The notes beneath the pieces are model-generated. The model was not told the origin of the DNA and made no database searches. It was given only the letters and a program-made list of their open reading frames with translations. Shown here piece after piece: positions 24,425-36,447 of a stretch of 64,000 bases of DNA (positions within the stretch are counted from its first letter, which is position 1; each line of letters opens with the position of its first letter). This DNA comes from Metellina segmentata (taxonomy: Eukaryota > Arthropoda > Arachnida > Araneae > Tetragnathidae): assembly GCA_947359465.1 (NCBI GenBank), contig OX375873.1:58995573-59059572 (forward strand). The letters are read 5' to 3'. The position numbers were made by a program, and so were the translations under genes.

Positions 24425-26813
24425 TCGTATTCAAAATAATTCATGTCTAAATACAGATTTCCAGTGTAAAATGAGATGTTGTTTCATGAAATTAATGAGC
24501 TTCATCAAATGAACAACTGGTGGCACTTTAGATTACGATTCTGGACCTCAGCCGAAATCGTTACTGATTTTCATCGCTTAACGGATGTCTGGATTGGTTG
24601 CCATATTGGATGCTTTTCACTTGTGTGAAACTGGAAGTGCATATGAGGCGTTGCGGATTTTTTCTTATACAAAATAATTCATGTCTAAATACAGATTTCC
24701 ATTGTAAAATGAGATGTTGTTTCATGAAATTAGTTGAGTTTCATCAAATGAATTACTGGTGGCACATTAGATTACGATTCTGATTTTCATATCGCTTAAC
24801 GGATATCTGGATTGGTTGCCATATTGGATGCTTTCCACTTGTGTGATATTGGAAGTGCATATGAGGCGTTGCGGATTTTGTCATTCAAAATAATTCATAT
24901 CTAAATACAGATTTCCATTGTAAAATGAGATGTTGTTTCATGAAATTAGTTGTTTTATCAAATGAATTACTGGTGGCACATTAGATTACGATTCTGATTT
25001 TCATCGCTTAACGGATGTCTGGATTGGTTGCCATATTGGATGCTTTCCACTTGTGTGAAACTGGAAGTGCATATGAGGCGTTGCGGATTTTGTTTTAATC
25101 AAAATAATTCATGTCTAAATACAGATTTCCATTGTAAAATGAGATGTTGTTTCATGAAATTAGTTGAGTTTCATCAAATGAATTACTGGTGGCATATTAG
25201 ATTACGATTCTGATTTTCATCGCTTAACGGATGTCTGGATTGGTTGCCATATTGGATGCTTTCCACTTGTGTGAAACTGGAAGTGCATATGAGGCGTTGC
25301 GGATTTTGTCTTATTCAAAATAATTCATGTCTAAATACAGGTTTCCATTGTAAAATGAGATGTTGTTTCATGAAATTAGTTGAGTTTCATCAAATGAATT
25401 ACTGGTGGCATATTAGATTACGATTCTGATTTTCATCGCTTAACGGATGTCTGGATTGGTTGCCATATTGGATGCTTTCCACTTGTGTGAAACTGGAAGT
25501 GCATATGAGGCGTTGCGGATTTTGTTTTATTCAAAATAATTCATGTCTAAATACAGATTTCCATTGTAAAATGAGATGTTGTTTCATGAAATTAGTTGTT
25601 TCATCAAATGAATTACTGGTGGCACATTAGATTACGATTCTGATTTTCATCGCTTAACGGATGTCTAGATTGGTTGCCATATTGGATGCTTTCCACTTGT
25701 GTGAAACTGGAAGTGCATATGAGGCGTTGCGGATTTTGTTTTATTCAAAATAATTCATGTCTAAATACAGATTTCCATTGTAAAATGAGATGTTGTTTCA
25801 TGAAATTAGTTGAGTTTCATCAAATGAATTACTGGTGGCACATTAGATTACGATTCTGATTTTCATCGCTTAACGGATGTCTGGATTGGTTGCCATATTG
25901 GATGCTTTCCACTTGTGTGAAACTGGAAGTGCATATGAGGCGTTGCGGATTTTGTCTTATTCAAAATAATTCATATCTAAATACAGATTTCCATTGTAAA
26001 ATGAGATGTTGTTTCATGAAATTAGTTGTTTCATCAAATGAATTACTGGTGGCACATTAGATTACGATTCTGATTTTCATCGCTTAACGGATGTCTAGAT
26101 TGGTTGCCATATTGGATGCTTTCCACTTGTGTGAAACTGGAAGTGCATATGAGGCGTTGCGGATTTTGTTTTATTCAAAATAATTCATGTCTAAATACAG
26201 ATTTCCATTGTAAAATGAGATGTTGTTTCATGAAATTAGTTGAGTTTCATCAAATGAATTACTGGTGGCACATTAGATTACGATTCTGATTTTCATCGCT
26301 TAACGGATGTCTGGATTGGTTGCCATATTGGATGCTTTCCACTTGTGTGAAACTGGAAGTGCATATGAGGCGTTGCGGATTTTGTTTTATTCAAAATAAT
26401 TCATGTCTAAATACAGATTTCCATTGTAAAATGAGATGTTGTTTCATGAAATTAGTTGAGTTTCATCAAATGAATTACTGGTGGCACATTAGATTACGAT
26501 TCTGATTTTCATCGCTTAACGGATGTCTAGATTGGTTGCCATATTGGATGCTTTCCACTTGTGTGAAACTGGAAGTGCATATGAGGCGTTGCGGATTTTG
26601 TTTTATTCAAAATAATTCATGTCTAAATACAGATTTCCATTGTAAAATGAGATGTTGTTTCATGAAATTAGTTGAGTTTCATCAAATGAATTACTGGTGG
26701 CACATTAGATTACGATTCTGATTTTCATCGCTTAACGGATGTCTGGATTGGTTGCCATATTGGATGCTTTCCACTTGTATGAAAGTGGAAGTGCATATAA
26801 GGCGTTGCGGATA
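24425..26813 (+). repeat. Satellite array, about 11 units of 214/216 bp
   Basis: Consecutive units share TGGATTGGTTGCCATATTGG, GAGGCGTTGCGGATTTTG and AATTCATGTCTAAATACAG. Two unit types exist: 216 bp with GTTGAGTTTCATC and 214 bp with GTTGTTTCATC. Equivalent positions at 25244, 25674 and 26104 are 430 bp apart, giving a 216+214 higher-order repeat; 26104, 26320 and 26536 are three 216-bp units in a row. A CTAGATTGG variant marks the start of units at 25674, 26104 and 26536. The first unit is the most diverged and has extra sequence near 24540. Confidence 0.95.
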
Positions 26814-27043
26814 CGAATTGCTAACTCAGCAAATGCCGGTTTCGATAAAAACGTATTTAAACGAAGAGCTCTACCGCTCTTAGAACGTAGGAATCACTGT
26901 CAGTTCTCCTTTTATATGGTTAGAAGGGGCGTACTCAACAACAACGGTAATATCATTATTCACCATTGTCTGAAACCAAAATATCGGAAAATGTTTTTTC
27001 GCCCAATGTTGAGTTCGTTCTTAGTATCCACAACGCCTCATAT
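26795..27043. mobile_element. MITE-like inverted repeat abutting the satellite
   Basis: ATATAAGGCGTTGCGGATAC (26795) continues to GCTAACTC. The right arm, reverse complemented from 27043, reads ATATGAGGCGTTGTGGATAC and continues to CGAACTC; the 33-bp arms are about 80% identical. The left arm overlaps the end of the last satellite unit, so the array may have grown from one end of this element. Confidence 0.5.
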
Positions 27044-27230
27044 AGTAAACCTATGACAAGTTATCAAATGTTTTAGAATTATCACCAACTGGCGATGGCG
27101 TGTTCTTGAGTCTTCCCAAATAATTCTGATTTTTTTTTTACGAGTACAACTTTAACTTCATTGATCACTTATTATTTTACTAAGATAGCTATTTAACCCT
27201 CTGAATGGGAAATGTTACCCTTCTGCAGCC

Positions 27231-27316
27231 TAATTTCTGTTTATTTATCTTAAATGTTTGGTTGGGGAAATATTTCGTGAGTATAAATTAAATCACTTAA
27301 TGTGAAAATAATCGTC
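27231..27316 (+). repeat. 86-bp direct repeat, copy 1
   Basis: TAATTTCTGTTTATTTATCT through GTGAAAATAATCGTC recurs at 27859-27944 with only a few differences. Confidence 0.9.
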
Positions 27317-27344
27317 TTTAACTTCTAGCCAATTTTTTGTAGCC

Positions 27345-27465
27345 TCGTTCATCTGACCGTGGTTTAAAATTACGTGGTGTTGTTCTCGAATCTTTCTCTT
27401 CGATTTTGATCCCGGACCGTCACCAATAGCCCGTTGTGCTGCTCAAGAACGAAATTAATTAAACT
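27345..27465 (+). mobile_element. SINE family S1, 3' fragment
   Basis: Carries CATCTGACCGTGGTTTAAAA, TTGATCCCGGACCGTC and CAATAGCCCGTTGTGCTG, the 3' half of S1 in plus orientation; the tRNA head is missing. Confidence 0.7.
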
Positions 27466-27858
27466 ACTTCTATACCAAACCAATTTTTACCTTTAGAAAC
27501 ACAACATTTCCTTATATTCTTTAAACCACTGAAAGGGGGGTTTTAGTCACGCGTGCTTTTTGGGTAAAAGCAATGCTACATTACTTCGAATCTCGTGAAG
27601 CACAGAGGGTTAAGATACACTGTTTTCTTTTTCGGTTTGTACCAAATTTGCATTTAAATCTGAGGCCCTATATGTAAGTGAATATTGAAGCTGATAAATT
27701 AAAGCCATTATTAAGATATAGGATAACACATTAAAATCTTAAGTTAGCACATTAAAACGAACTTAGCTGATCGAACCGGAAAGAGAAGGGGAGATTCTAA
27801 TTACGAAGCGTTATTTCAGATTGATATTCATGATGCCGTGATGTAATGCTTATTTTTC

Positions 27859-27944
27859 TAATTTCTGTTTATTTATCTTAAATGTTTGGTTGGGGAAAAA
27901 TTTCATGAGTATAAATTAAATCACGTAATGTGAAAATAATCGTC
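27859..27944 (+). repeat. 86-bp direct repeat, copy 2
   Basis: Second copy of the 27231-27316 sequence, 628 bp downstream. Only copy 1 lies inside the candidate piggyBac-like element. Confidence 0.9.
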
Positions 27945-28216
27945 GAACAAATTATTGATTTAATACCTTTAGCTTAGGCTTTCACTTGTTTTGATATCAC
28001 TCATGAAAAACTTGTTTTATTATTTGTCTTCCAAGTATTAAAAAGTAACAACAGGAGTTACAAATAAAAATTTTATTTTTTTTATATACAGGAATTAGTA
28101 ACGTATATAATTTTAAACACTCCTACGAAGATTTTAACGGACAATTCCTTTTGTCATTAATTAGCAAGCTTTCAGTTTCTTCTTTATATAATATTATTGG
28201 ATTTCAGTTCCCTTTA

Positions 28217-28390
28217 TCTCTAATATATAGTTTGTTTGTCTGTTTGTTTGTTTGTTTTATTGGACTCAAAGTCCAGACGAATCTAAGGCACTACACTAAT
28301 GAGATTTGGCACACAGGTTGTCCGAATCTTTTGCAATTTTAGGGTCGAAGCGAATTTTAAAATTTAATCTAGAACTTTTTAAATTAATTT
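28217..28390 (+). mobile_element. Helitron-like 5' end (family H2, copy 3)
   Basis: Starts TCTCTAATATATAGTTTG, runs through a TTTG-rich stretch, then CAGACGAATCTAAGG, GAGATTTGGCACACAGG and GCGAATTTTAAAATTTAATC, matching 21326-21500. The 3' end was not found. Confidence 0.5.
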
Positions 28391-31300
28391 TTTGTTACCA
28401 TTCTTCCTTCTCCCGCGTTCTTCCACGGAATGAAGAAACATCAAAGTTTAGACTTTCTGATATCCGGAATCCTCCGGACTTCGACCATTCTGGATTTCAG
28501 ATAATTTGCATTTTTTTTAGTCAAACAAACCGTAATCTAACCACCATCCCCGCGAATTTTTCGTTTGCGATAGTATAATAGTAGATAACTTTATAGGAAT
28601 AATTAAAAAAAAAGAAAAAATACATCTTTAATACAATGAAACAAATTTTACTTACAGTTCTTCTCATTTTTTGTGAGGTATTTACTCTGAACATGTCCGT
28701 TATTTTGTGTTGTTTCAACAATTAGGTCCAGGTTTAACTCTTTGTTCTTTAAAAACTGTCAGAAAGATGGAAAAAAGTGAGAAAAAAAACCACTGGTTAG
28801 CAAAACGTCCGGATTTTGGACAATTCCGGATATGGGACTTTGTACTGTATAAGAATGGAACGAAACAGTTTATCTACTGGACTAATCTACGCAATTATAT
28901 ATTTAAATAGTTTTAACTCAAATTTATTTTAATTCGTATTTCAGTGGAGCTAATTAAAATGGGAAATTATGGAAATTACGTATCACTGAAACTGAGAACA
29001 ACTAATTTACCTTCCTCATCAGTCCAAGGAATTGTAAGATAATTAAACCTATTCAGGTAGAAAGAAGTGTACAGAAACCTGGAGTTCCAGATATCCATCA
29101 CCAAAGCGACATTAATCCTAGGATTGTAATTCCCTTGTGGGAATTAGCATTAATTCTATTAGGGAAAGTCTGAAAGGATTACCTTCGTAGAGGCAGCTGT
29201 TCACTGAAAGCTGTATGTACAATTCCCCTGGTAACTTAAGACTGTTATAATGTCCGATGATGTAGTGAAGGTAATAAATTCCACCATTACTCTCCCTTAG
29301 TGTTTAGATGCAAGCGGCACGAGGAAAAATGTACCATCTACCCACTCATTTTTCCACAATGAGATCCAAGGCCATATTTTACTTGGAGACTGGTTAGAAA
29401 GGTTAGCATGATTTTACCAGTCAAACCAATTGTACTTCTGACTAACTGATTATATCGAAGGATTTCGATAGACAATGAATATGACTCGTTATTCATTTAA
29501 CGGAACTGTACGGACGTATCGATTAATAAGTAACTTCTGATTTCCATCGAATCTTCACATCATAATTAATAAAAGAGTTTATAATTTATTAACCAAGAAA
29601 AGTGACATAAATAAAAAAATAGAAATTTTGATGGTATGCCATTGAAAAATATGTATGATGTGCCCCAGCGTGTTATATTACTATTCTATAGAATAAGTTT
29701 TATAGTATTCTTTAAGTTGATGTTTTTCTCAAAATCTGCAATCTTGAGTTGGGTCACTTTTCTTGCCGGGGTGCGATATGTAGCGTTAAGTACTTGGTGA
29801 TACGAAACTAAAAGCGTGAAATAAGAAATTTAATGTAATTGATATAATAAGAGTCAATCATTTAGTGTGTTGTTGAATAAATACAAGTACACTTCTCGGA
29901 TATATCGTGACGTTCAGTGGATTAAATGAGTAAAACATAAAATGGGTACAAAAATCCACTATTTTACCATTAACATTTCGAAATTTAAAAAATATATGTT
30001 CGTTAAGCTTAGTTCTGTTCTAATTTCAATAAAATAATGAATGTTACTCCAGGAAACCTATAGTTCAACTCAAAAATTAAAAATGAAAGTATGATAAGCA
30101 TTTATAGATGAGTCAGTAGAGTGAAATTTTAATCAATGTTCTAAGCTCAAGAATTTTAGTAGGACAGCAGTTGGCATGAAGCACCTGCATATGTGTTTTC
30201 ACTGACATATTATTCGTCAGAAAATTGTAAAAATGAACCATTTTAATGAGCGTATTTTTGCTCCCCATTGATCCTAAGCTAAATATCACATCTTACATTT
30301 TACTGAAGATATTTACCACTGCAATTAATTCAAGTAATGAAGATTTTTTTTTCTTTTCTTCCTTAGTTTTGTAAATGAGCAACTATGATTGACTTTTCTG
30401 TTAAGCAAAATATAGCTGTCGGTAGTGTTTTGGTAGTGTAATCTGTTTTTCCCATGCGATTTCACTACGATCTTTATTTAACTGCTGAACACATGCATGG
30501 AGCCATAGGGATGTGTAATAAATTTGGTTGTGAAAATAGCAAAAATTTCTTTCTAAATGTTATATGATAATTAATTGGTCAAAGTCAATTTGATTAAACG
30601 CCAAAATTCATCAAAACGCCAATAAAACAGGTAGATTATTTTTTTAATATCTAATTTAATTTTTTTCCATCATATTGATTTGGCGTTTAAACTGAAAATC
30701 CATATAAAGCCCCAAGAAGTACCAATATAATTTATTCAAATATTATCGTAAACAATTCATAAAACTTTTGAAACAATTTATTGCACATATTTTAAGTAAG
30801 AAATGCATGTAAGATAATAAATAATAAATTGTTAAAATATTTTGTTTTGTTAAAGTGAATGGAAAATCATGATGACTGTCTGCAATCTCAACGCTGCAAC
30901 ATCTAAGAGAGAGATTTCGGTGTAAACGAAGAAACCAGATCGAAAACTGAGATTTTACTCCTACAACCCGAATGCTCTTGAATGATACGTTATTGAGATG
31001 ACTTAGGAATGTAGTTTTACACAGTTTGTACGCAATGAAGTTTGGCCTTTAATCTAAATGGCATTGACCAATCAAATATCTTCCAACAATTCGGAATTTT
31101 TTCTTAAGAACTATTATAAACGATATGATGAAATTGTATTCGAAATAATGTCAAATGACGTAATGTTCGGAATACGTACAGAACACTCGTAACTACGTAA
31201 CCCCGAAGAAACACTTCTGCCACCTACATTTAGTTTGACAGAAAATGCCTCTAATCAGATATATGAATTTCGAATAAAGAGCAAGAATTATCAGTAATCA

Positions 31301-31859
31301 TAAAAATAATTTATAAGATCTGGTTGTAACTATAACGTGGTTAATTTGAGTCACCAGATTGTTAAAAGTTCCTAATGTTTTGTAAATTTGCAGCATAGTT
31401 TTTGTAAAACTACAAATTAATCGATTAAATTGACAAATTAATCGATTAAACAAATTAATTTATCTATATATTTTTAACGATTTATTGGCTTTATATCAAA
31501 TCAATACAGTAAGTTACACTATTTAATATTTCATACTTTGAATAGAAGCTGTATGCAACATTTAATGCATTGCATGTACGGTTGAAGGAATGGGCTATTG
31601 TGGTTCATCATATGTGGCATAATTTAACAATCATGATATATATTCAAGTAGCGATATAAATGTGATGCTCTAACCGATTTTAATATTTTAAAAATGGCCA
31701 TCAATCCACGAGCGCTGTTGCTACCAACATTGATTGAGCAGAATTCCAAGAGAAAAAACGAACACAAACATCATCATCATTAACCAATCATGTTAAGAGG
31801 ATATTAGTTTTTGATTACCGCTGCATATCACCTGGTTAAAATCGGCCACTAATTTTCAG
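28391..31859. other. AT-rich non-coding DNA, little recognised
   Basis: A small inverted pair ATTAAACGCCAAA (about 30592) and TTTGGCGTTTAAAC (about 30680) was noted. No coding families or boxed SINE heads were seen. Confidence 0.4.
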
Positions 31860-32560
31860 TAATCGAGGAAAACCGTTCCCTTTGCCGCTCCAATGGCATT
31901 TTCAATTATCATTTAAAGGTTGAAGAACGTCGTCCGGGCTTCACTCGGCACGCGAAATCGCTTCTTTTAATTTATACCATTAGGACTTATCGGGGTGGCA
32001 CAAAGTGATTTACCCAAACTATGGCAATTAAGGCAGTGGCATTCTGCAAATAACAAAGGGGCACAAAAACTACAAAAACAAAGCTCACTGGGGGGAAAAA
32101 GGACACCCATCAAACATTTCATGTTGTGAAGTATTTATCCGAGAAAATGGTAAGGAAAAAAACTGTCTTCTAAAAACAGTTACCCGGCGATAAAATTAAC
32201 GATGATCGCCGAAGCAGCAAGAAAATCGAAATCGATTAGATAAATAGTTGCATCTGCACCCCCCAGGAGCCAATAGAATAAGAGCTGGCGATACTCCCGC
32301 GTTCAAGCATTTGCTATATCTTCTAATTATCCATGAAAGCCATATTTATTTTGTTCAGCTACTCGCTTGCTCTCCGTTATTATTTATAATTACCGTCGAG
32401 TAGGAAGTAGACCAAACATATCACCGAGCTCTCTTCGGAGCCCGTGTTGTTTCTTTTTGTGTGTGCATGTACTTTGAACGCAGTTGTGTTCTTCACCAGG
32501 CTTGTGAGTTTCAGTCATTTGTCAACTTGCAGTGAAATATGGTAGGTGCTTCATGTTGTG
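31860..32560 (+). promoter_or_regulatory. Possible promoter or enhancer island
   Basis: Base composition is visibly less AT-rich than its surroundings, with no transposon signature. TGCAAATAACAAAGG (32045-32059) joins an octamer-like half site to a Sox/TCF-like site. An initiator-like TCAGTC lies at 32511-32516, and ATG at 32539 is directly followed by GTAGGT, a good splice donor. This could be a first exon ending at its start codon, but no downstream exon was found. It is a hypothesis from motif spacing and composition only. Confidence 0.25.
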
Positions 32561-34697
32561 AATGCTCTCGCACGGGGCTGAGTTGTTTTTTCACTCTGAA
32601 TTGCAAGTCAGCAACGAGCTCGCTGCTCGTCACTCAACATGGATTTTGGAATTGTTTTCGTTCTTTTGTGAAGAGATGGATGTTCGAGTTATTCGCGGGG
32701 GATGGAACCGAGGAAACAGACATGCGGTGCATCATTGTCTGAATGAAATGTTTAAAGAAAGGATTTCTCAACAAGCGCCAAACAGGTGTCGCCGAAAGGT
32801 TTCAGAAATTAGTAAATAGGAGAGATTACTGTGTGAATATAAAAATTTGACTGATGTAGATACGCATTTTACTCATGAATTAATCGCCATTTCCAATTTT
32901 TTGGATGAATAATTGAATGGCTAATTCCCCAAATCGCCACCTCTTCCAAACCAAGTTGCAAGGAAAATGAAAAATATGCACAGGGTCTGCAAGATACGAG
33001 TTATCCATATTTTTCTATTTAATATGACTAGATAATATGTGCACGTGATGTAATGATACAGTCTTAATCAAAAATTTGGAAAAATGAATATAGAAGTCAT
33101 TTGTTCCATTTATGAAAGAATATGGTAAGCAAATAATACTGACTGAAAATGTTTACATACGTTTATAACAGCCCCATAGTAGGCAGAAAAGTAAATTTAA
33201 AGTTTCGTACTCGAATTTATTCAATGGAGAAGTATATTTACTAAAGTTTTTCAGATGCAATTAAATATTATCTTAATGCTATTTAAATTTTGAGGTACAT
33301 TGCTTAATCGAGGAATAAAGACACAACCATAACGTTATTCAAAGCAAGACAGCAAAGCACTTACCGACTTTTCTGTCTCAAAACCAACGACTTTATACCT
33401 TCCATTATTGTTTGCTTATCGATTTGGGTGTTAGGTGTTGCTTCGAAAGTACTATTACCCACTTACAATGAGTTCACAAACACCCTCATTCATTCGAATA
33501 ATATTAGATACTAATGTTGTGTAAAGCTTGGAATGTGTTAGGAGATGTTTGGAGTTTTGCTTTGTAAGGTATATAAAGGGTGTATTAAGTGTTACTGCTA
33601 GATTACGTAATATTACGTGTTATTAAATTGAAAGAAATGATCAAAATATAAAATTGAAAATATGAGTAGTAAATTCCATCTGCTAATTTCCATAAAACTC
33701 GCATTATTAACAACAATATATTTGAAAAGAATTGCATTTTTGATGCACCGTTTGCAAATGCATTCCTCATTTCTATGCTATTTTGCAAGTAGTAACAAAT
33801 GATGAAAAATATCAAAAAGTAAATAAAAAAAAATATCAATATGTATTTTAGAATATTCCAAGTCGGAATATTCTAAAATACATATTGAGGCTGTCTCTAT
33901 GTGATAAGTCGAAGAAAATAGAGTGATTCAACTCATTCAATTGATAATTCCTTCATTTATCGTTCTACGGTTATATTTTTGTTAAAGGAGGTCTAATAAG
34001 AACAGGAATTTCGAACTGCAACAAGCATCCATGCCATTACCAAATTTACAATAAACTTAAGCTTTCATCTCAGTCGTCAGATGATGCTAACTACCTTCGT
34101 CATGACGAAAACTATACCAAGTTTAACGGCTAAGTGTTGGCACGGCAACCAACTCTTGTTTATTTAGAGGCTGTCCAACAGATACACCGATGCAATTGGA
34201 AATATGGGAAGGAATTGTGACATGGACAAGTCGAAAATATATTAATTCCTTCCATAGAAGTCATATACATTGTGCTTCTACTATGTCTTACCAGAGTGGT
34301 CTAATGAAGTATCGAACAATTAAAAAGCAACAGGAGTTGAGGAGTTCCATGAACGGAGGAGATTGTTCAACCATGTTTGGTGAGTTCTATTTGATTTGTC
34401 GAATTTTTTATAGAGCAAAGGGCCATTTTTGACCAAACCACTTCAAGTAATTGGACATTCTATGATGCAGAAGATAGAAATATGAAAGGGAGGAATCGCA
34501 CTTACATCGTCAACAATTCGTACATGAGGTAAAGCCGCTGAGCCCTTGTGTTTTTTGGTATTTGTACGAAGAGTATATTTCCGCGGATGTGAAATCACTA
34601 TTTATTGGGCTAATTTGCTGGAAACACTCTTTTGCCAGTAAAGCAGCAATTATCATTACCAAATAAATCAACATAAGATGATATCCATTTCAAGTAT
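32561..34697. other. AT-rich non-coding DNA with one long hairpin
   Basis: Apart from the palindrome at 33837-33887, no element ends or coding motifs were recognised. Confidence 0.4.
33837..33887. repeat. Perfect inverted repeat, 23-bp arms, 5-bp loop
   Basis: The left arm starts CAATATGTATTTTAG and the right arm ends with its exact reverse complement; the loop is AAGTC. No mismatch was seen in the 23-bp stem. Confidence 0.97.
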
Positions 34698-35203
34698 GGT
34701 TGCCAACCGTCCCGGATTGTCCGGGATTGAAGTTGCTGTCCAGAATCTCGGTTGAATGTCAAACTGTCCCGGAATTTCAGAGAAAGCTATCGATCAATAT
34801 CACCTACACCCCAAAATAATTTTTTTTTCTGCACATGACTTCGTTGTCCATCAAATGTACGTTCCCCACTACTATCCCAAGTCAATACTATAAATCGTCA
34901 CTCAAAGTTCAAAAGATCGTATGTTAAAAATTCTATTTTTCTTTTATTATTGCTATGTGTGGCATTTTGGGATTTCCAACCTGGTGGCAAAATCTCTTAT
35001 GTCATCATATATGATCCAATAAACTAAGAACCAAACTCAAAGTACATAATTATAGAATCAAATCATAAGGAAATTTTTTTTTTGCTCTATGAAAAATGCA
35101 GTTTTTAGGCATACGACCTTATGCACATTGAGTGACGACATAAATATTTTTCAGTTTTGTGCAATAGGTCCCGGAAGTGTCTCAGAAAAAGTTGGCCACC
35201 CAA
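34698..35203. mobile_element. Weak TIR-type element candidate
   Basis: GGTTGCCAACCGTCCCGG on the left roughly mirrors a right end with TCCCGGAAG and GTTGGCCACCC. The arms align poorly between these blocks and no target duplication is clear. Confidence 0.25.
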
Positions 35204-36059
35204 CTGCAAGCGAATGGAGGCCTTGTCAATTCCAACAGGAGTAGAATAATATCGCGACTAGTTGGGTCCATAATAGAAGGCCGCGATTTAAGGTGTATTG
35301 AATTTTTAACAGTATGTCATAATCAATATGTGCTCCTTCCCCGAAGACACAACGCATCTCAAATAAGTTGTCAGTGATTGATAAATACGAAGCTATTTGT
35401 TGAGGGAAACAGCGTCCACCATATAATGTAAATCTTTAACTGAATAATGACCAGATCTCACCCACCACCTATCATGAAACCAAATAAAAGAGGATAGAAC
35501 TTTGACATGAAAGAATCAGGGCAAGACTAGACCTGAAATTAATTAGATCGGAATATTGAATCTTTACTCGCCGGAAATACTTTAGTGATTGTTTGGAAGA
35601 TAGTGCATTATTCAAGTGACGTATTCATGATTTAGAAAGAGGGTCCCAGATATATATATTATTGTTTTGCAGATTAATTCTTTTGTGAGTTGCACTGTCA
35701 TATGGTGATTCTTCTATTTTGAGACAAGGCGCTTATTCCTAAAGGGTGCTAGAGGGTTTAATAATTAGTTTGATAAATTTGGTGATAGTCATTGCTTATA
35801 AATAAGAATTCCTAATGCAATGAATTCCTATCTGGTGTTACGTGGAAAAATCTTGCAATCATATTTTACTATGAAATCATGTGATCTTTAGTTATGCATA
35901 GAAAGTGCATTGCAATAGCATTTTCTATTTTTATTTGGTAGTTCTTGTGGATGAAAATCATCTGTGTTTTCCCCAAATTAGCAATGGAATGTAGTATCCT
36001 TGTTTCCAAAATAAATGGATGTTAATTAATGTATATATTCCTGTTTTTAAGAATTAATA
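35204..36059. other. Non-coding DNA, nothing recognised
   Basis: No motif-bearing ORF, TIR or SINE seen. Confidence 0.4.
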
Positions 36060-36447
36060 GAGTTCGATTCCTGATTTTAAAAATTGACAGTCAACAAATA
36101 CGTCCCCACAATTATAAAGAATATTCCAAAGGGGAGGAGATTTTCGGGAATTCCCACTCCCAATTTTTAGAGAAACTTCAAGAATATTTCAGAGAATAAA
36201 AGTGGTGTTGGGGGAGTGAACTAATGCGTTTCAACAAAATTTTTGATTCAAAATCTAATCTTCTATTTCAATTTGATAATCACCATCACTACACTTCTTT
36301 ATAATAAATACCCCTTCTACTTTTTCAGAACTATTTTGGAAAGATTTAACAATACAAAAATTATTTAACAGATGAATAAACCTAATGGCTTATTATTTTT
36401 AGCAACGTTCAAGTTGACAGTCAATTCTTAAAGCCGGAATCGAACAC
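36060..36447. mobile_element. 388-bp TA-flanked MITE
   Basis: Left end GAGTTCGATTCCTGATTTTA and right end (other strand) GTGTTCGATTCCGGCTTTAA, followed in both by AATTGAC and GTCAAC. TA lies immediately outside both ends. Consistent with a Tc1/mariner-type MITE; the GTTCGATTCC string is part of the TIR, not a tRNA B box. Confidence 0.75.

Larger units (their letters stand above)
27197..27609. mobile_element. piggyBac-like MITE, candidate
   Basis: TTAA precedes CCCTCTG at 27197, and CAGAGGG precedes TTAA at 27610. TTAA duplication plus CCCT ends is the piggyBac pattern, but the perfect TIR is only 7 bp. A SINE fragment lies inside. Confidence 0.4.

Noticed and set aside
24598..26721. Repeated 61-codon ORFs in the satellite as a small-protein family
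   Set aside because: They follow the DNA repeat exactly, are broken in every 214-bp unit by a 2-bp deletion and have no independent coding signal.
24425..26813. CRISPR array
   Set aside because: Units are directly adjacent with no unique spacers and the DNA is eukaryotic.
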